From positions 189,581,027 through 189,645,026 of the forward strand of contig CM069432.1 in the NCBI GenBank assembly GCA_035610365.1: a stretch of 64,000 bases of DNA, given 5' to 3'. This document shows positions 10,250 to 21,690 of this stretch, piece after piece. The notes below the pieces were generated by a model. The model searched no databases and was not told the DNA's origin. It saw only the letters and a list, made by a program, of their open reading frames with translations. The position numbers and the translations under genes were made by a program. This DNA is from Aquatica leii (lineage: Eukaryota > Arthropoda > Insecta > Coleoptera > Lampyridae). Positions within the stretch are counted from its first letter, which is position 1; the number at the start of each line of letters is the position of its first letter.

Positions 10250-13015
10250 TTTCTATCATGTACTGGCCCAAACAACACATTGGTACAAAAAACGTCTAAA
10301 TGTTCGTCTAATAAACGTTAATAACGCGTTTAAAAACGTTTTAATGTTTAATAAACGTCTATTAGCCGGACATTTAGACGTTTTTTATACCAATGTGTTG
10401 CTTGGGGGAATTGTCAAGGTTTCTATAACTTCTATAATAATTTAAATGTAAGTGAATTAAACCAACTTTCTAGTTTTGATATAATATGTTTAAGTGAAAC
10501 GTGGATTGTACAACTTGATTTGACATTAATTCTCAGTAATTATAATGTTTATTGTTGTTTAGCCACTAAGGAAAAAAACTAGGTAGAGCTAGTGGTGGAA
10601 TCTTTATTTTAATTAAAAAGAAATTATGTAGCGAAACTGAAATTACTTGTCTATTTAACAATAGTTTTTCGTTATTTGTAAGAATTCAAATTGGTATTTT
10701 ACATTATGTAATAGGATGCTGTTATTTAAAACCCAGTTGTAATGACAAAATTGGCATTGATTCATCAGAAGAAATTGTACAAAGTGTAGTTTATAGTTAC
10801 AAAAAAGACTCAGTAATTATTGGGGAAAATTTTAACGGTAGAACAGGTAACTTAAACTCATGTGACGATCTTCAATTAGACAACTCAAGTTCTTTATTTA
10901 AAAACAGAACTTCAAACGATACGAAAATTACGCGTAGGGGAAGGTTTCTAGTAGAAATGATGGAAAAGTATGGTTTATGGACTCAATGGCAGGACACAAA
11001 AAGATTCATCTGGAGAATACACATTATTTAACAGTTTTGGAAAAAGCACAGTTGATTTCATTTAGGTTAATACTGAAGTTTTTGACACAATTATTAGATT
11101 CTGCATTAACGACCAATTTTTACATTACATTTAATTAAACGACAGTGAATTTACAAGCAAATTTATTACAACAGCTATAAACATAAACACTAGCAATTTT
11201 CTCAATATGACAAAAATTATTAACGTTAACAGCAATTCATTTATTCATAAAAAACAGTAGTATGACAAAGAATGTTATCAAGCAAAAAAAGACTTAAAAC
11301 TTGTAATTAAACGTTATAAAAAAGAAAAAAACGGCGGAAATTTATGTGTTTATATATATAAAAAGAAGCATTACAAAAACCTAATAACGACAAAAAAGCA
11401 CAATTACGAAACTTATTTAAAAACAGAAATTGCCAATAGTGTAAACTCATCAAGTTTTTGGCGCAACATTAGAAGATTTAAAAAGAAAAATAACTTATGA
11501 AATAATATAGCTATAAATCTATGGCAAAACTGCTACAAACAGTTCTATAAGCCACAGCCAATATGCGATACGATTTTTCTGAACGCAAGACATCCGTATT
11601 TAGACCAAGGTATTACAATCCAAGAAACATATGAAGCTATTAAAAAATCAAAAAATAACAAATCCCCAGGAGTTGACAACATTTCTAACGAATTTTTTAA
11701 AAACATGCCAATTAGCGGTTATGAATTTGTAGCTAATTTATTGAATAAAGTTTTTAAATCTGAAAACCTACCAGAAGGCTGGTGCAACATAAAAATGTTT
11801 CATCTACATAAAAGCGGATACATTAATAATATAGAAAATTATAGAGGAATCGCAATTATAAATCACATAACAAAGTTATTTTGCGCAAATTTTGTATAGT
11901 AAATTATACAAGTTGTCAGAAAGTTATAAACTTCTTCCTGAGTGTCACATAGGCTTTAGAAAACACAGGGGCTGCGAAGAAAACGTGTTTGTGTTAAATA
12001 GTTTAATAAACAACTCAATTCGGCTCAAACGACGAAAAATGTATGCTCTTTTTGTTGATTTTAAAAAAGCTTTTGATAGTGTTAACTACAAACTTTTATG
12101 GAAAAAGTTTTATACTATCGGTGTAAATGGTAAAATCATTCGCATACTAAAGTCATTATATAGTAAAGCCCATTTAATAATCGATAATGGTAGAGAATTT
12201 TCTGATAAAATAAAAGTTACCAAAGGTGTACTGCAAGGAGATTCGCTAAGTCCTCTTCTTTTTTCATTATTTATCAGTGACATAGAACTTTCTTTCAAAC
12301 CAGAGGAATTACTGGGATTCCACTAGATAGTCATACCAACGTCATAATGCTTCTTTATGCCGACGATTTAGTTATTTTGGCCGATAGTCCAGTTCAGTTA
12401 CAAAAAAGTTTAAAACTTTGAGAGTAGTATTGCAATTCTCTACAACTACAAGTAAATGTCAAAAAAAACAAAAGTTATCATTTTTAGGCAAGGCAATAAA
12501 ATAAATAAGAATTCTTTCTGTTACAAAAATGACCCAGTTGAGACTGTAAGCTCGTTTAAATATATAGGCATAACATTAAACTTTAATGGCAAATTTAAAA
12601 AAAAACAAGTGAAGAAAGGATACAGAACGCTCGTATTGCACAAGGAATGTTACTTAACACGATAAAACAAGCAAAAATATCAAAATGGCATGAAATTATA
12701 AATTTATACCAAGCTATTGTGATACCAAACTTAACCTACTGTTGTAGTATTTGGGGTCTAAATTATGTTGAAGATGTTGAAAAAATTCAAACGACTTTTT
12801 TTTTAAATTTACTTTATCTACAAAGATCAACTCCAGGTTACATTATAAGAGCAGAACTAAAATTAGTAAAATTAGCATATTTCATATTAAAATCTACATT
12901 AAACTTTTGGCTAAGAATATCAAAACAAAGCATTTTGAGATTATCTGCAATTGCTTTTAAAAGACTAGTACAATTACATGAAATCGAAAAACCGAAAATT
13001 CACCAACATATATGA
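10250..13015 (+). pseudogene. LINE ORF2 (endonuclease and reverse transcriptase), broken
   Basis: The endonuclease begins with MYW-NCQGF, continues with IICLSETW and an altered GENFNGRTGN (usual G-D-F-N). The RT domain follows: KSPGVDNIS, NYRGIAI, GFRKHRGCEENVF, FVDFKKAFDSV, GVLQGDSLSPLLF and an intact YADDLV near 12358. The C-terminal part extends to about 13015. Frameshifts and stops separate the pieces (for instance near 11890, 12325 and 12420), and a MITE sits at the very start of the endonuclease. The product would have nicked genomic DNA and copied element RNA at the nick. Confidence 0.85.
10267..10406. mobile_element. 140-bp MITE with about 50-bp inverted repeats, inside the LINE
   Basis: The ends CCCAAACAACACATTGGTA and its inverted partner pair over about 50 bases with few mismatches, through AAAAAACGTCTAAATG. 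Removing 10267-10408 joins TACTGG to AATTGT and restores the start of the LINE endonuclease (YW-NC), so the insertion is later than the LINE. The target duplication appears to be only GG. Confidence 0.85.
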
Positions 13016-13320
13016 TTTAATTGGGTCGCTCAAGTACATTTCTTCATATCCAATTTTTTCAATTTTGATTTTAACTGGAACACGATAAACGAACAAACAG
13101 TAAACACAATTCTTCAAAAATTCAAAAAGAAACTACAGTATGATGATTGCAATAACATCTTACTTAGCACATACACTCCACTATATAAACATTTATTTTA
13201 TGAAAATCCTTTTAACAACGTAAACGCATCGTATGTAGCTGATATATTACAGTTAGAGTATAAACAAAACTATAAACTAGACTCCTTGTTTATATACGTA
13301 TACTGTATTATAAAACAATA

Positions 13321-13341
13321 AAATTTGAATTTGAATTTGAA
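13321..13341 (+). repeat. LINE 3' tail, TTTGAA tandem
   Basis: Three to four copies of a TTTGAA unit end the element, in place of a poly(A) tail. Confidence 0.8.
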
Positions 13342-13600
13342 TTCTATTAAACTAATGACAACTGTCAAAATCACTAACTTGGTTTTTAATTTAAAATTAC
13401 CATCTTAAATTTTAAATGTGTTGTAGTAAAAAGGTTTTAATAATTCTAGTAGTGGATAAAATTGTATATAGACCATGCTTGAGAAGATGATTATAACCTG
13501 CGCGACTTATATCCTTCGACGCTTTGCGTCTCGCGATATAATCTGTTGCTTAGGTTATAATTATGCACTTCTTAACCTTGGTAAATAATATACTATTATA
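13342..13600 (+). repeat. Dispersed repeat family containing a palindrome, copy A
   Basis: Matches the reverse complement of 32695-32960, including TCTTAAATTTTAAAT and TTGTATATAGACCA. The 5' part of the same copy lies left of the LINE, at about 9110-9160. Confidence 0.7.
13472..13582. repeat. Foldback palindrome with GACGC/GCGTC core, copy A
   Basis: Arms ACCATGCTTGAGAAG...TTATAACCT and AGGTTATAA...CTTCTTAACCTTGGT pair across a centre containing CGACGCTTTGCGTC. The same structure is found at 32722-32831. Confidence 0.75.
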
Positions 13601-13745
13601 TTAAATGTATCTTACTATAACATTCATATCATTATTACAAACTAAGTAGTATGTCTCAAATTGTAAATATAACCTCCGAGCTAAAACTTTCTGATTAAAT
13701 ATCGAGTACTTCTTTATTTCAATTTTTACTTTTCAATTTCGGTTC
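13601..13745 (+). repeat. Repeat related to 8265-8440
   Basis: AAATGTATCTTACTAT, a following CATTCATATC and CAAACTAAGTA, and later GAGCTAAAACTT occur in the same order near 8275-8400. The LINE therefore sits inside a tract of the local repeat family. Confidence 0.5.
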
Positions 13746-14809
13746 ACATTATTAAAAAAAAAAAAATTAAAAAAGTTGACCGGCAGCCATTGCATTGCCC
13801 AACTTCATATTTTAATAAGAAATAATATGACAAAGTTTAGCGGAAAATATAAATAGGAGTATAAGTAACTGCATTACAGATTAACTATTTTTAAAAAATT
13901 CACTTAATTATGTTAATGTATAAACTAGCTTATACGGTTTTTTTACTAGTTTTAGTGTTACAAGTATGATTTTCATTAAAAAACTACAAAAAGTTATGTA
14001 AACACAGATAACAATTTAGCGAAATATACACAACTAAATTTGCAAAACTAAAGTATTAATCAAATATTCTTAGTTTAGCCGTATTAACATAAAAAAAAGT
14101 TAAAAATAACAAAAACTTTTAGAAAGTACATGCGTACATATTATATATTCAATATTATTAGCACATTCTGTAAATACACATTTACGTTATATATATCGTT
14201 ATTTAAATATTGCAGTGCAGTGAGTATGGCAAGTCTTCTTGTGTATTTTACCTTGCAATTGCAATTCTTATTCAAACAACAATAAATTAGAACTTCTTTA
14301 TGCTGTCGAGAAATATTGTAATTAAAATTTGCGTTTGGAAAATGTTAATATAAAATTACAAAAACTTACAAAAAATATATACCGTTAAAATTAGTTATTT
14401 TGTACTTGAATGTTACTAAATGATAACACTACCAACCTAAAACAAGGTTGTAGGCCTCCTAAGTTACGCGAGAAACTGGTTTTGAAAATTCCTGTACTTA
14501 TAATTCCGACGTGAATTTAAAAATTAACAACTTTTTTTATAACCGTTGTGAAGATAGCTACAGACCTCAGCCCTAAAAATTGCATATACATTTTTTCATC
14601 CTAAAAACAAATTAAAACTATGATAAAGTGATATATTTTTCAATATTGTTACTAAATAATACAATTATAATCAATATTTGTCTTTACTAAAAACATTTTT
14701 AACTATCCTCATACATAAAACTATTTTTTCTACGACCAACAGATAATACGATACATTTTATGTTTAATTGCGATTAGGCAACGTTGTGCATTGTGATTGT
14801 CTAATTTCA
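13746..14809. other. AT-rich non-coding stretch
   Basis: Nothing beyond A/T-rich low-complexity DNA was recognised. Confidence 0.5.
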
Positions 14810-14872
14810 TTTCCGTATAGGTCAAAGCCATTTCCGTACAGGTCAAACCTATTAACGTACAGGATAATGAAT
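14810..14872 (+). repeat. Three-copy tandem repeat, 21-base unit
   Basis: Two close copies of ATTTCCGTAYAGGTCAAASC are followed by a third diverged copy (ATTAACGTACAGGATAATG). Confidence 0.65.
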
Positions 14873-15028
14873 TATGAAAACATAATTTAGAAGACTTTTA
14901 CAAATATTCTTTGCATCACAAATTATGTAACTTAAAAACGAAATCATTGAGTGTCATGTATAAGGTATCGCATTAGTTTTATTCTGTTTAACTTTGATTA
15001 CTAATTAAATATAAAGTAGTAGAAAAAG

Positions 15029-15145
15029 TGTATAATACGTAAGGAATGTGTATTGCCAACTCGTACGAATTGCCAACCTCGCCTTCGGCTCGGTTGCAAA
15101 TTTTCATACTCGTTGGCAATGACAACCATTCCTTACTCATTACAC
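15029..15145. repeat. Foldback palindrome with CTCGCC-TTCGGCTCGG core
   Basis: Outer arms GTGTATAATACGTAAGGAATG and CATTCCTTACTCATTACAC pair. Inner TTGCCAAC/GTTGGCAA-type arms and a GC-rich loop follow. It resembles the 13472 and 32722 palindromes in design but not in sequence. Confidence 0.7.
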
Positions 15146-15596
15146 AATATACTATTTTGCGTTAACGTTTATTTTTCATAATGACGTGTAGTTTTGATTT
15201 TTCTGCAAATTGACAATAAGTATAGAATAAGCATTAATAAATAACTGATATAATATATACATGTCGACGCAATTGCCGGCTTGTACACTATTTCTAATGT
15301 TATGTTGAATTCTGTATCAATAGTAAACAAAAGTAAGAATCTAAAAGGCATGCATTGTTATGCGTTCTACTTCACTATATTAGTTAATAACATGCAAAAC
15401 ATCCATCACCTAGAAGAAAATTATTTGTTATTGTTCCGTAAATAACCACAAAAATAAATCTCTTATTTAATCCCATCATGCAAACTGTAATAGAAAAATA
15501 AAGAGAACAACCGCATTGTTTTTCGAAATTTTTTGGTAAGGTATTGTGTTATTATTTATTTTTTTATTATTGCGTATTACTATAACATCTAAAAAA

Positions 15597-15618
15597 TAAT
15601 AATAATAATAATAATTTT
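15597..15618 (-). repeat. LINE 3' microsatellite tail
   Basis: About seven AAT units on the plus strand follow closely after the end of LINE ORF2. Confidence 0.7.
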
Positions 15619-15666
15619 TATGAATGTTCTCAACATAAAATGTTATACACACAGGCAGTTACAGAA

Positions 15667-16191
15667 TCACGAATGTATAATGATATCATTTTTAATATTA
15701 TTTAAATAGTCCAAAAAATTATAATAACAGTTTTTGGTTAGTAAACGTTTAATTGTATTTTTGAATTTTTGGAAGTCAGGTTTTCTAATGTTACTGGGTA
15801 ATGCATTGTAGAATTTAATGCCATAGTAGTTGGTGCTGATTTGTTCTTTTGCCAATCTGATAGAAGGTAGGCGCAAATCATCATCGTATCTAGTTCCATG
15901 TTGGTGAGCATCCTTTGGGCGACGATATGAAGCTTCATTATTCTTTACGAATAACAGACATTGAAAGATAAAAATACACGGTAGTGTCAGAATTTGTATT
16001 TCGATGAAATGTCTTCTGCAGTCGTCCCTATAGGCTGCCCCTTGGATAATGCAAACAGCTTTTCTTTGTAGTTTAAATAGTTTTGTCAACACTGATGAGT
16101 AGCCCCATAAAAATATACCGTACATTAGATGCCATTCAAATAATGCATGGTATGTGGTTTTTAGTACTGTTTTAGATACCGTCTGCTTCAA
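15667..16191 (-). pseudogene. C-terminal part of CR1-like LINE ORF2
   Basis: 174 residues downstream of the RT. The pattern HALFEWHLMYGIFLWG, LQRKAVCIIQGAAYRDDCR and ILTLPCIFIFQ is the conserved region after the thumb domain in CR1/Jockey-type ORF2 proteins. It is separated from the RT by frameshifts, including a stretch (16200-16610) that holds the YADD motif. A short cysteine and histidine-poor tail ends at 15667. Confidence 0.75.
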
Positions 16192-16199
16192 ACAATGAA

Positions 16200-18383
16200 G
16201 AAAAAAGTAGCTTTTTGTAACTTTTTAGCAACGTAGTCCCCATGATGTTTAAAAGTTAAACGCGCGTCAACGTAAATTCCCAGGAATTTGACATGGTTTG
16301 ATAGATTATCCTGTGTGTTTTGGGTCTTTAGCGTAAAAACCACATTTTTAGTTTTTTCATCATTGACTTTTAATTTGTTATTTTTGAACCAAGAGATCGA
16401 TTTAGTCAGTAATTGTTGATTATATTAAAAACACCGTTGAATGTCTTTGTCACTACACATGATAGTTGTGTCATCTGCATATAATAATAATTGGTCGGTT
16501 TTAAATACTGATGGAAAATCATTTTAAAAAATTAGGAATAACAATGATCCAAGAATTAAACCCTGGGGCACTCCTATGTTTGTTTCAATAACATTTGAAA
16601 CAGTTTCCCTTATAGCAACGTATAGGTTCTGCGATTTGATAGATAAGATGATATCAGTCTGCAGCTATGTGGTTGAATGTTATACTGATATAATTTACGA
16701 ATAAGAATGTCTTGATGAACACAGTCAAATGCTTTTGATAGATCAAAGAATGTTGCGCACAAACTATTTCTTGCATGAAATGCTTTTAGGCTTTGTTCTA
16801 GTAGTTGCATCACAGCTGATATCGTAGATTTTTTTTCCCTAAAGCCATGTTGGTTCTGGTAGAATATCTTATTTTGCTCAAAATAATTGCAGATTTGTAG
16901 ATATAAAAGTTTCTCGAGCACCTTGCCAAATATAGGTAGCATACAGATCGGACGATAATTGTTGGGGTTGTCAGTATTTCCCTTTTTATGTAGAGGGGTA
17001 ATTCTTGCTATTTTTAAACATTTCGGAAAATTTCCATTGCTTATGCAGGCATTGTACAGGTAAGTAAGGTGTGGGATTAGCACATTTTTTACTAGTTTGA
17101 TTAGGTTAGTTGATATATCGTAACAGTCCTTAGCATTTCCTGGTTTTAGCGCATCTAGTGCATCTCTAACTGCGATTTGTGAGACATTCTGGAAACAAAA
17201 GGAAATTCCATCCTTTACTTCGAAAGACTGCAGCATCAACGTAATTGGATCTTCGTAGGAGGGTTCCAATTCTGATATAATATTTCCTGTCACATTTGCA
17301 AAGAAAGTGTTCATAATATTAACATCGATATTGGGGGAGTTGTTGAAGCTTACCCCGCAAGGTCTATACGAGTTTACAACTCGCCACACAGCTTTATTCT
17401 TATAATTCGACGTTTTAATTAAGTTATCATTAGTTTTAATGCGCGCACTTTGCAGTACACTTCTATATTGTGCTCGATAGTTGTTCCTCTGTTGTTTCAC
17501 GTATGTGTTTCTGTGCCACTTCTGAACTAGCTTGGTTAGGAATTGGACAAAAGATTTTATTTGCTTTAGTTCGCTATCATACCATTTGACTGAGGATGAA
17601 GAACGTTTTAAGGTTACCATCGGGAAGTACAGATGTATTCCGTTTTTGATTTGATCTATTATAATCTCGAATTTTCTTTGTAATGATAGATAGTCATCGT
17701 AAATGTAATTGAAGTTGATTGAATTTACGAAATGAAAAAAAATTATTTTTTCCAAGTTTGTGATTGGTCTTATCATAACTTTCTTATTATCATTATATTG
17801 TATCAATGGGAAGTTTAGAGACATCGATAAACCGAGGTGGTCACTTAATGCAGTGTTTACTGGGAGAATTGTGTAGTATTCATCTCTAATGTTAGTAAAA
17901 ACATTATCGATACAGTGATTGTACCGCGTATTAAAATTTACTTTGGTGAATAGGCCGTGACTTAAGATAAGTTCTGTAAGTGTACGCACTTGATTATTTT
18001 ATAGTTATCCATCAAAATCATGGACCCTCCGTATGCTGTTGGGCGACAGTAGTACGCTATAGGAATAAAATTTAGTAATTTAAAACTTGTTGCCTCGGTA
18101 TCATTTAGCCAATGCAATGCTTACAAATTAATGCGACGTTGTATTTAATCGATGATTTCGTTAGTACAATTTCTAATTCGTTGAATTTATGTTTGATTGA
18201 GCAATTATTTATAAACAGTAAATTAAGCTGTGGGATCTTATTCAGTACAGACTGCGCATTTATGTGTAAAGATCTGCAATTATTTAGTGAGACGTTTGAT
18301 TTATTTGAGAAGTTTGTCCCTCCAGGCTGTTTTTTCTTTTTATCCAGTAAAAAAACGTATTTACGCAAACTCCACGTGGCCAA
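16200..18383 (-). pseudogene. CR1-like LINE ORF2, truncated endonuclease plus reverse transcriptase
   Basis: The endonuclease start is visible near 18260 (LHINAQSVLNK, the usual LHLNVQSLRNK). Its middle, including the GDFN block, is missing: the frame jumps to the C-terminal block SDHLGLSMSL at about 17850. The open part, 459 residues from 17989 to 16610, covers the linker and RT: LKPGNAKDCYDIS, ARITPLHKKG, NYRPICMLP, NQHGFREKKST and FFDLSKAFDCV. After a frameshift the YADDTT active site follows near 16480. The endonuclease deletion means this copy could not have inserted by itself after that event. Confidence 0.85.
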
Positions 18384-19327
18384 ATTGTAGTTTCTCGAAG
18401 TTTAGGTATATCTTCCATTGGAGCAGATAACCTAAACGAGGCGTATTCTTTTGGGTATTTAGATGTTAGTGAATCACAGTATACATTTTGAAATCTTTTT
18501 TCGATCAGGTAGTTTTTTAATTGCTCTGCAGTAGTATCCGGGCGTAAACGATATACGTGTAATTCAGCCACTTTCGCAACACCTTGAGGTGTGGTTGAAT
18601 TATCCACTTCACCCTTTATAGTATTCATTTTCTTCTTATTTCTCTTTTTAGTGACTACAGTAAAACCATCATTTTCATTCTTGTTTACAACAGCAGCGGT
18701 CGTTGAATTTGGGAACGATTGGGATTTATCCTTTCCTTCAATTGACTTGTTAGATGCGTTAATTATTAGTGGCGCTAGAACTAACTGATCTCTATCATTT
18801 CCCTCCGCGTGTTTACTAACTGCTATTTTATCAACATTACTAGCATTACTAGTAGACGCCGGGTATGATTTTTTAACTGCTCCAGACATACTACGTTGTA
18901 CCATCACATTATCATTATCGTTGATTTTGTGAGAATTTAAATATGTTTGTTTACTATTATTGCAATCGTTTAATACACGCGGTTTTATCTGTGGATTTTT
19001 ATTTACACTTGTGCCTGTATCAAACGGTGCTACATTCTTGTTTGTACATTTTAGGTTATTTACCTCAGATTGTAACGTTTTAACAATTGCAATAAGTTCA
19101 TCAAGTTTTTTATCAGTACTATTACCTTTAAGATATTGTCCATCATTGGAAACATTTTCTTCGGAATTTATGTTCTTATAAGACAGTTTTTTCACCGGGA
19201 ATTCCGTCAAACACAAATCACATATAAATTTTAAATTTTTTGATTCAGCACAGTTTCTTTTTATAGCAAATGAGTTATGCATTTTTACATCACATATAAA
19301 ACAAATAATTATATCTTTGTCATTCAT
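18284..19327 (-). CDS. CR1-like LINE ORF1 protein, intact frame
   Basis: 347 residues starting with MNDKDIIICFICD. The N-terminus has a zinc-finger-like pattern (CFIC, then C, then CDLC, residues 9-38). A short coiled coil follows (about 72-95, DELIAIVKTLQSEVNNLK), then a long polar, asparagine-rich linker. The C-terminal RRM-like domain (about 255-330, LHVYRLRPDTTAEQLKNYL ... YASFRLSA) suggests RNA binding. It overlaps the start of ORF2 by about 100 bases. The frame is uninterrupted, unlike ORF2, but with a dead partner it is unlikely to be under selection. Confidence 0.8.
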   Translation of the reverse strand: MNDKDIIICFICDVKMHNSFAIKRNCAESKNLKFICDLCLTEFPVKKLSYKNINSEENVSNDGQYLKGNSTDKKLDELIAIVKTLQSEVNNLKCTNKNVAPFDTGTSVNKNPQIKPRVLNDCNNSKQTYLNSHKINDNDNVMVQRSMSGAVKKSYPASTSNASNVDKIAVSKHAEGNDRDQLVLAPLIINASNKSIEGKDKSQSFPNSTTAAVVNKNENDGFTVVTKKRNKKKMNTIKGEVDNSTTPQGVAKVAELHVYRLRPDTTAEQLKNYLIEKRFQNVYCDSLTSKYPKEYASFRLSAPMEDIPKLRETTIWPRGVCVNTFFYWIKRKNSLEGQTSQINQTSH

Positions 19328-19389
19328 TATTTTTAAAAAACAACTTTTGCACTCATAAGTTAAATTGGCGACTTTACATTACGCCATTT

Positions 19390-19700
19390 CTAACCTGTGA
19401 TGATTAATGGCAAAAGAAGACACATACGGACCACCATACATAACAAAATATTTCTCATGAATACACTTTTAAGAAGAATAAAGCGAGTAAGTGACGAAGA
19501 ACATAGACTAAAAGAAATCAAGCATATTAAACACGCTCTAATAAAAAATGGCTGCAATAAAAAATTGATACACAGACTGCAGAAGAAGAAGGATAAAAAA
19601 GCTGAGTCTGCAATATAAGCTTACTTTTCCTACGTCACCGGAGTAACTGACAAACTAAGTAAAATCCTAGGAAAAAGAACATGACTATAATACAATACTG
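19390..19700 (+). pseudogene. PLE fragment (linker before the GIY-YIG nuclease)
   Basis: An open stretch at 19397-19618 encodes HIRTTIHNKIFLMNTLLRR and LKEIKHIKHALIKNGCNKK. The order and character match the segment after the RT in PLE proteins (a VLNTLVHRA-like run, then a helical ...FxxNGY run). After one stop the frame continues with YFSYVTGVTDKLSKIL, equivalent to the YLPYCMGSTDKISRVL of the PLE at 33.2 kb. The nuclease itself is absent. Confidence 0.65.
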
Positions 19701-21614
19701 TTAAGAACATAGATTTAATAAAGATTAACTCCCGAGACTACACACCAATGATATTTACAACCAGTGGCGGCTTCTCTATTAGGTACAATGATAAAATGTT
19801 TCACTCTAAACAAGCGTATTGTGAAAATTCAGTTGAAAAATGCATACAAAATAAATTATTGTGTAGAAACAAATTTGAGAAGAAAATTGATAACATTTTT
19901 TCTATGTAGTAGCATACGTCTGGCCTGTTATTTTAGTAAAGTGATAACATTGATGAAAACATCCGTGATTCCAATAAGCGGCGAACGCTGTAATAGTAAT
20001 TCATATCGAAATTTAAATCATTAATTTGGTTATAAAGTTCGAATCTTTAAAGTATCGCCTTGTGTTTATTGCTAAAGATACATCTAAAATGCTAATAAGC
20101 TTGTATATTTATATATTATGTACTTTTTGAGTAGTACAAAAAAAATTAAAAAAATTAAATTAGCACATTTTCGGTGGCTTCCGGCATGAACAGAAAATTA
20201 AACAGCGTAAATGAAACAAACCGCTCAACTCATTATTTTGTAGAAATGTTTGCAGGATCTTATTCATTCTATACGTTTTATTTATAAACAGAAATTAAAT
20301 TGTACGAATTATTTTTGCGAACTCAGAGTTTTAAGAATCAAAGCAAGTTAACTGGTAAAACATTGCTTTGCACGTATGTCGGAACTAATAGCGTGTGTAA
20401 GTAGCGTACTTGTGCCGCCATCGTTTGCAATCTTTTAATAATCAAAAACGGTCTGGGGCTTTGGATTTAATTATTACTTTGTTTTTACTATCGCTATCTC
20501 ACATGAATAAAAAAATCTGTTTCTATATAAAGCTATCTCATTGTCTAACTAATATAAATAATATATAATATACATACATAAACAAGGGTAATAGCAAACA
20601 AATGTCTTTATTAAAATATTATCAAAAATTATATAAACATCAGGAAAAGCTGTAGACGTTTTTAATAAATTATATTTTAGCCAAAACTAAACATTTAAAA
20701 AAATTAAAAAAAAATTTATTAATATTCGGAAACTGTACTTTTCTGTGTTAAATTAGTTTATTTAAGTAAACTATACCGTTGTAAACACTGTACTAGTAAT
20801 TTAGCAAATTATTTATTAATTATTAAAAGTTATTTTTTAGGTTACTGTAATTTGATAACGCTAAACGTATTACCATTCGTATATGATTAACTATTTCACA
20901 TAAAAATGGCAATAAAAAATAAATTTCATATAAAAACAGAACCATCTTGCAACGTTCTTTTTAATTTACGTATTGTGTCATAGTTTTTATTCTTACGTAT
21001 TAATAATTTATCATTGCGTGCGTAACTACACTCAATTTTATGATTTTGTATTGTAGACTATTTGTAACTATCAAATAATTTCTCAACTTACAACTTTGAT
21101 ATCAGTTGTAAATAAACTAAAATAGCAAAATCGATTTTTTATATTGTTTAAAATACATAGATGTTATTTCAATTTTTTTAAAGTAATTCCTATAAATAAT
21201 AAACAAAAAATAATAATATAATATCATATTAAGACTATATGTATAGGTATATAACTATGTATAAGACTCGATGGTCAATTAGGATGTCAGTCAAAACAAT
21301 AAAATAAATTAGCAAATTTATACATGCTGATAAAAATTAAACAAAAAAAACTTTCCTATAAGTAATTTCTACATATTTTTTATCTTCAAATTGAAGAAAA
21401 ACATCCAAGCATGTTATAATTTTTTTGAAATTTTTCTCCTCGATTTTATTAAGATATAACCTAAATATGGTAAATCGAGGTTATGTTGTCGTATCGACTA
21501 ACCTCTACATTTGCGCGCCTCGATACTGCTTTCTCCTTTAGTAAATGAATAAAAATTGTTATTTTTAACGTATCTTGCATTCTTTTTAAGATATGGGTTT
21601 TTTTTCTAAAAAAA
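19701..21614. other. AT-rich non-coding stretch
   Basis: No gene or clear repeat was seen. Open frames are short and without recognisable similarity. Confidence 0.5.
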
Positions 21615-21690
21615 ATCTTTGCAGGTAGGATTCAAACCTAGATTATATATGAAATTCTGTACTGACTGCTCCAGATAATAATAATTGACA
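21615..21690 (-). other. tRNA-like or SINE-head sequence
   Basis: On the minus strand GAGCAGTCAGTACAGA resembles a pol III A box. About 35 bases later GGTTTGAATCCTACC is close to a B box (GGTTCGAATCC), followed by a T-run. No convincing cloverleaf was built, so a decayed tRNA or a tRNA-derived SINE head are both possible. Confidence 0.3.

Larger units (their letters stand above)
9161..13341 (+). mobile_element. Full-span non-LTR retrotransposon (LINE) with 11-bp target duplication
   Basis: The element starts right after TTCTATTAAAC and ends in a TTTGAA tandem tail just before the second copy of TTCTATTAAAC. ORF1 and an endonuclease-RT ORF2 lie inside in the expected order. Host sequence on the two sides joins into a repeat that is uninterrupted on the minus strand at 32695-33020, which independently confirms the insertion. 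ORF2 has many frameshifts, so the copy is dead. The clade is uncertain, in the broad R1/I/Jockey/CR1 range. Confidence 0.88.
15597..19385 (-). mobile_element. CR1-like LINE on the minus strand
   Basis: ORF1 (19327-18284) and ORF2 (from about 18380 down to 15667) lie in order. The 3' end is an ATT/AAT tandem tail at 15597-15618, typical of the CR1 group, which ends in short microsatellites instead of poly(A). ORF1 is open, while ORF2 carries an internal deletion in the endonuclease and several frameshifts and stops. Immediately beyond the 5' end lies a PLE fragment on the opposite strand. Confidence 0.85.

Noticed and set aside
18591-19181. Plus-strand hydrophobic frames as membrane proteins
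   Set aside because: They are antisense to the CR1-like LINE ORF1.
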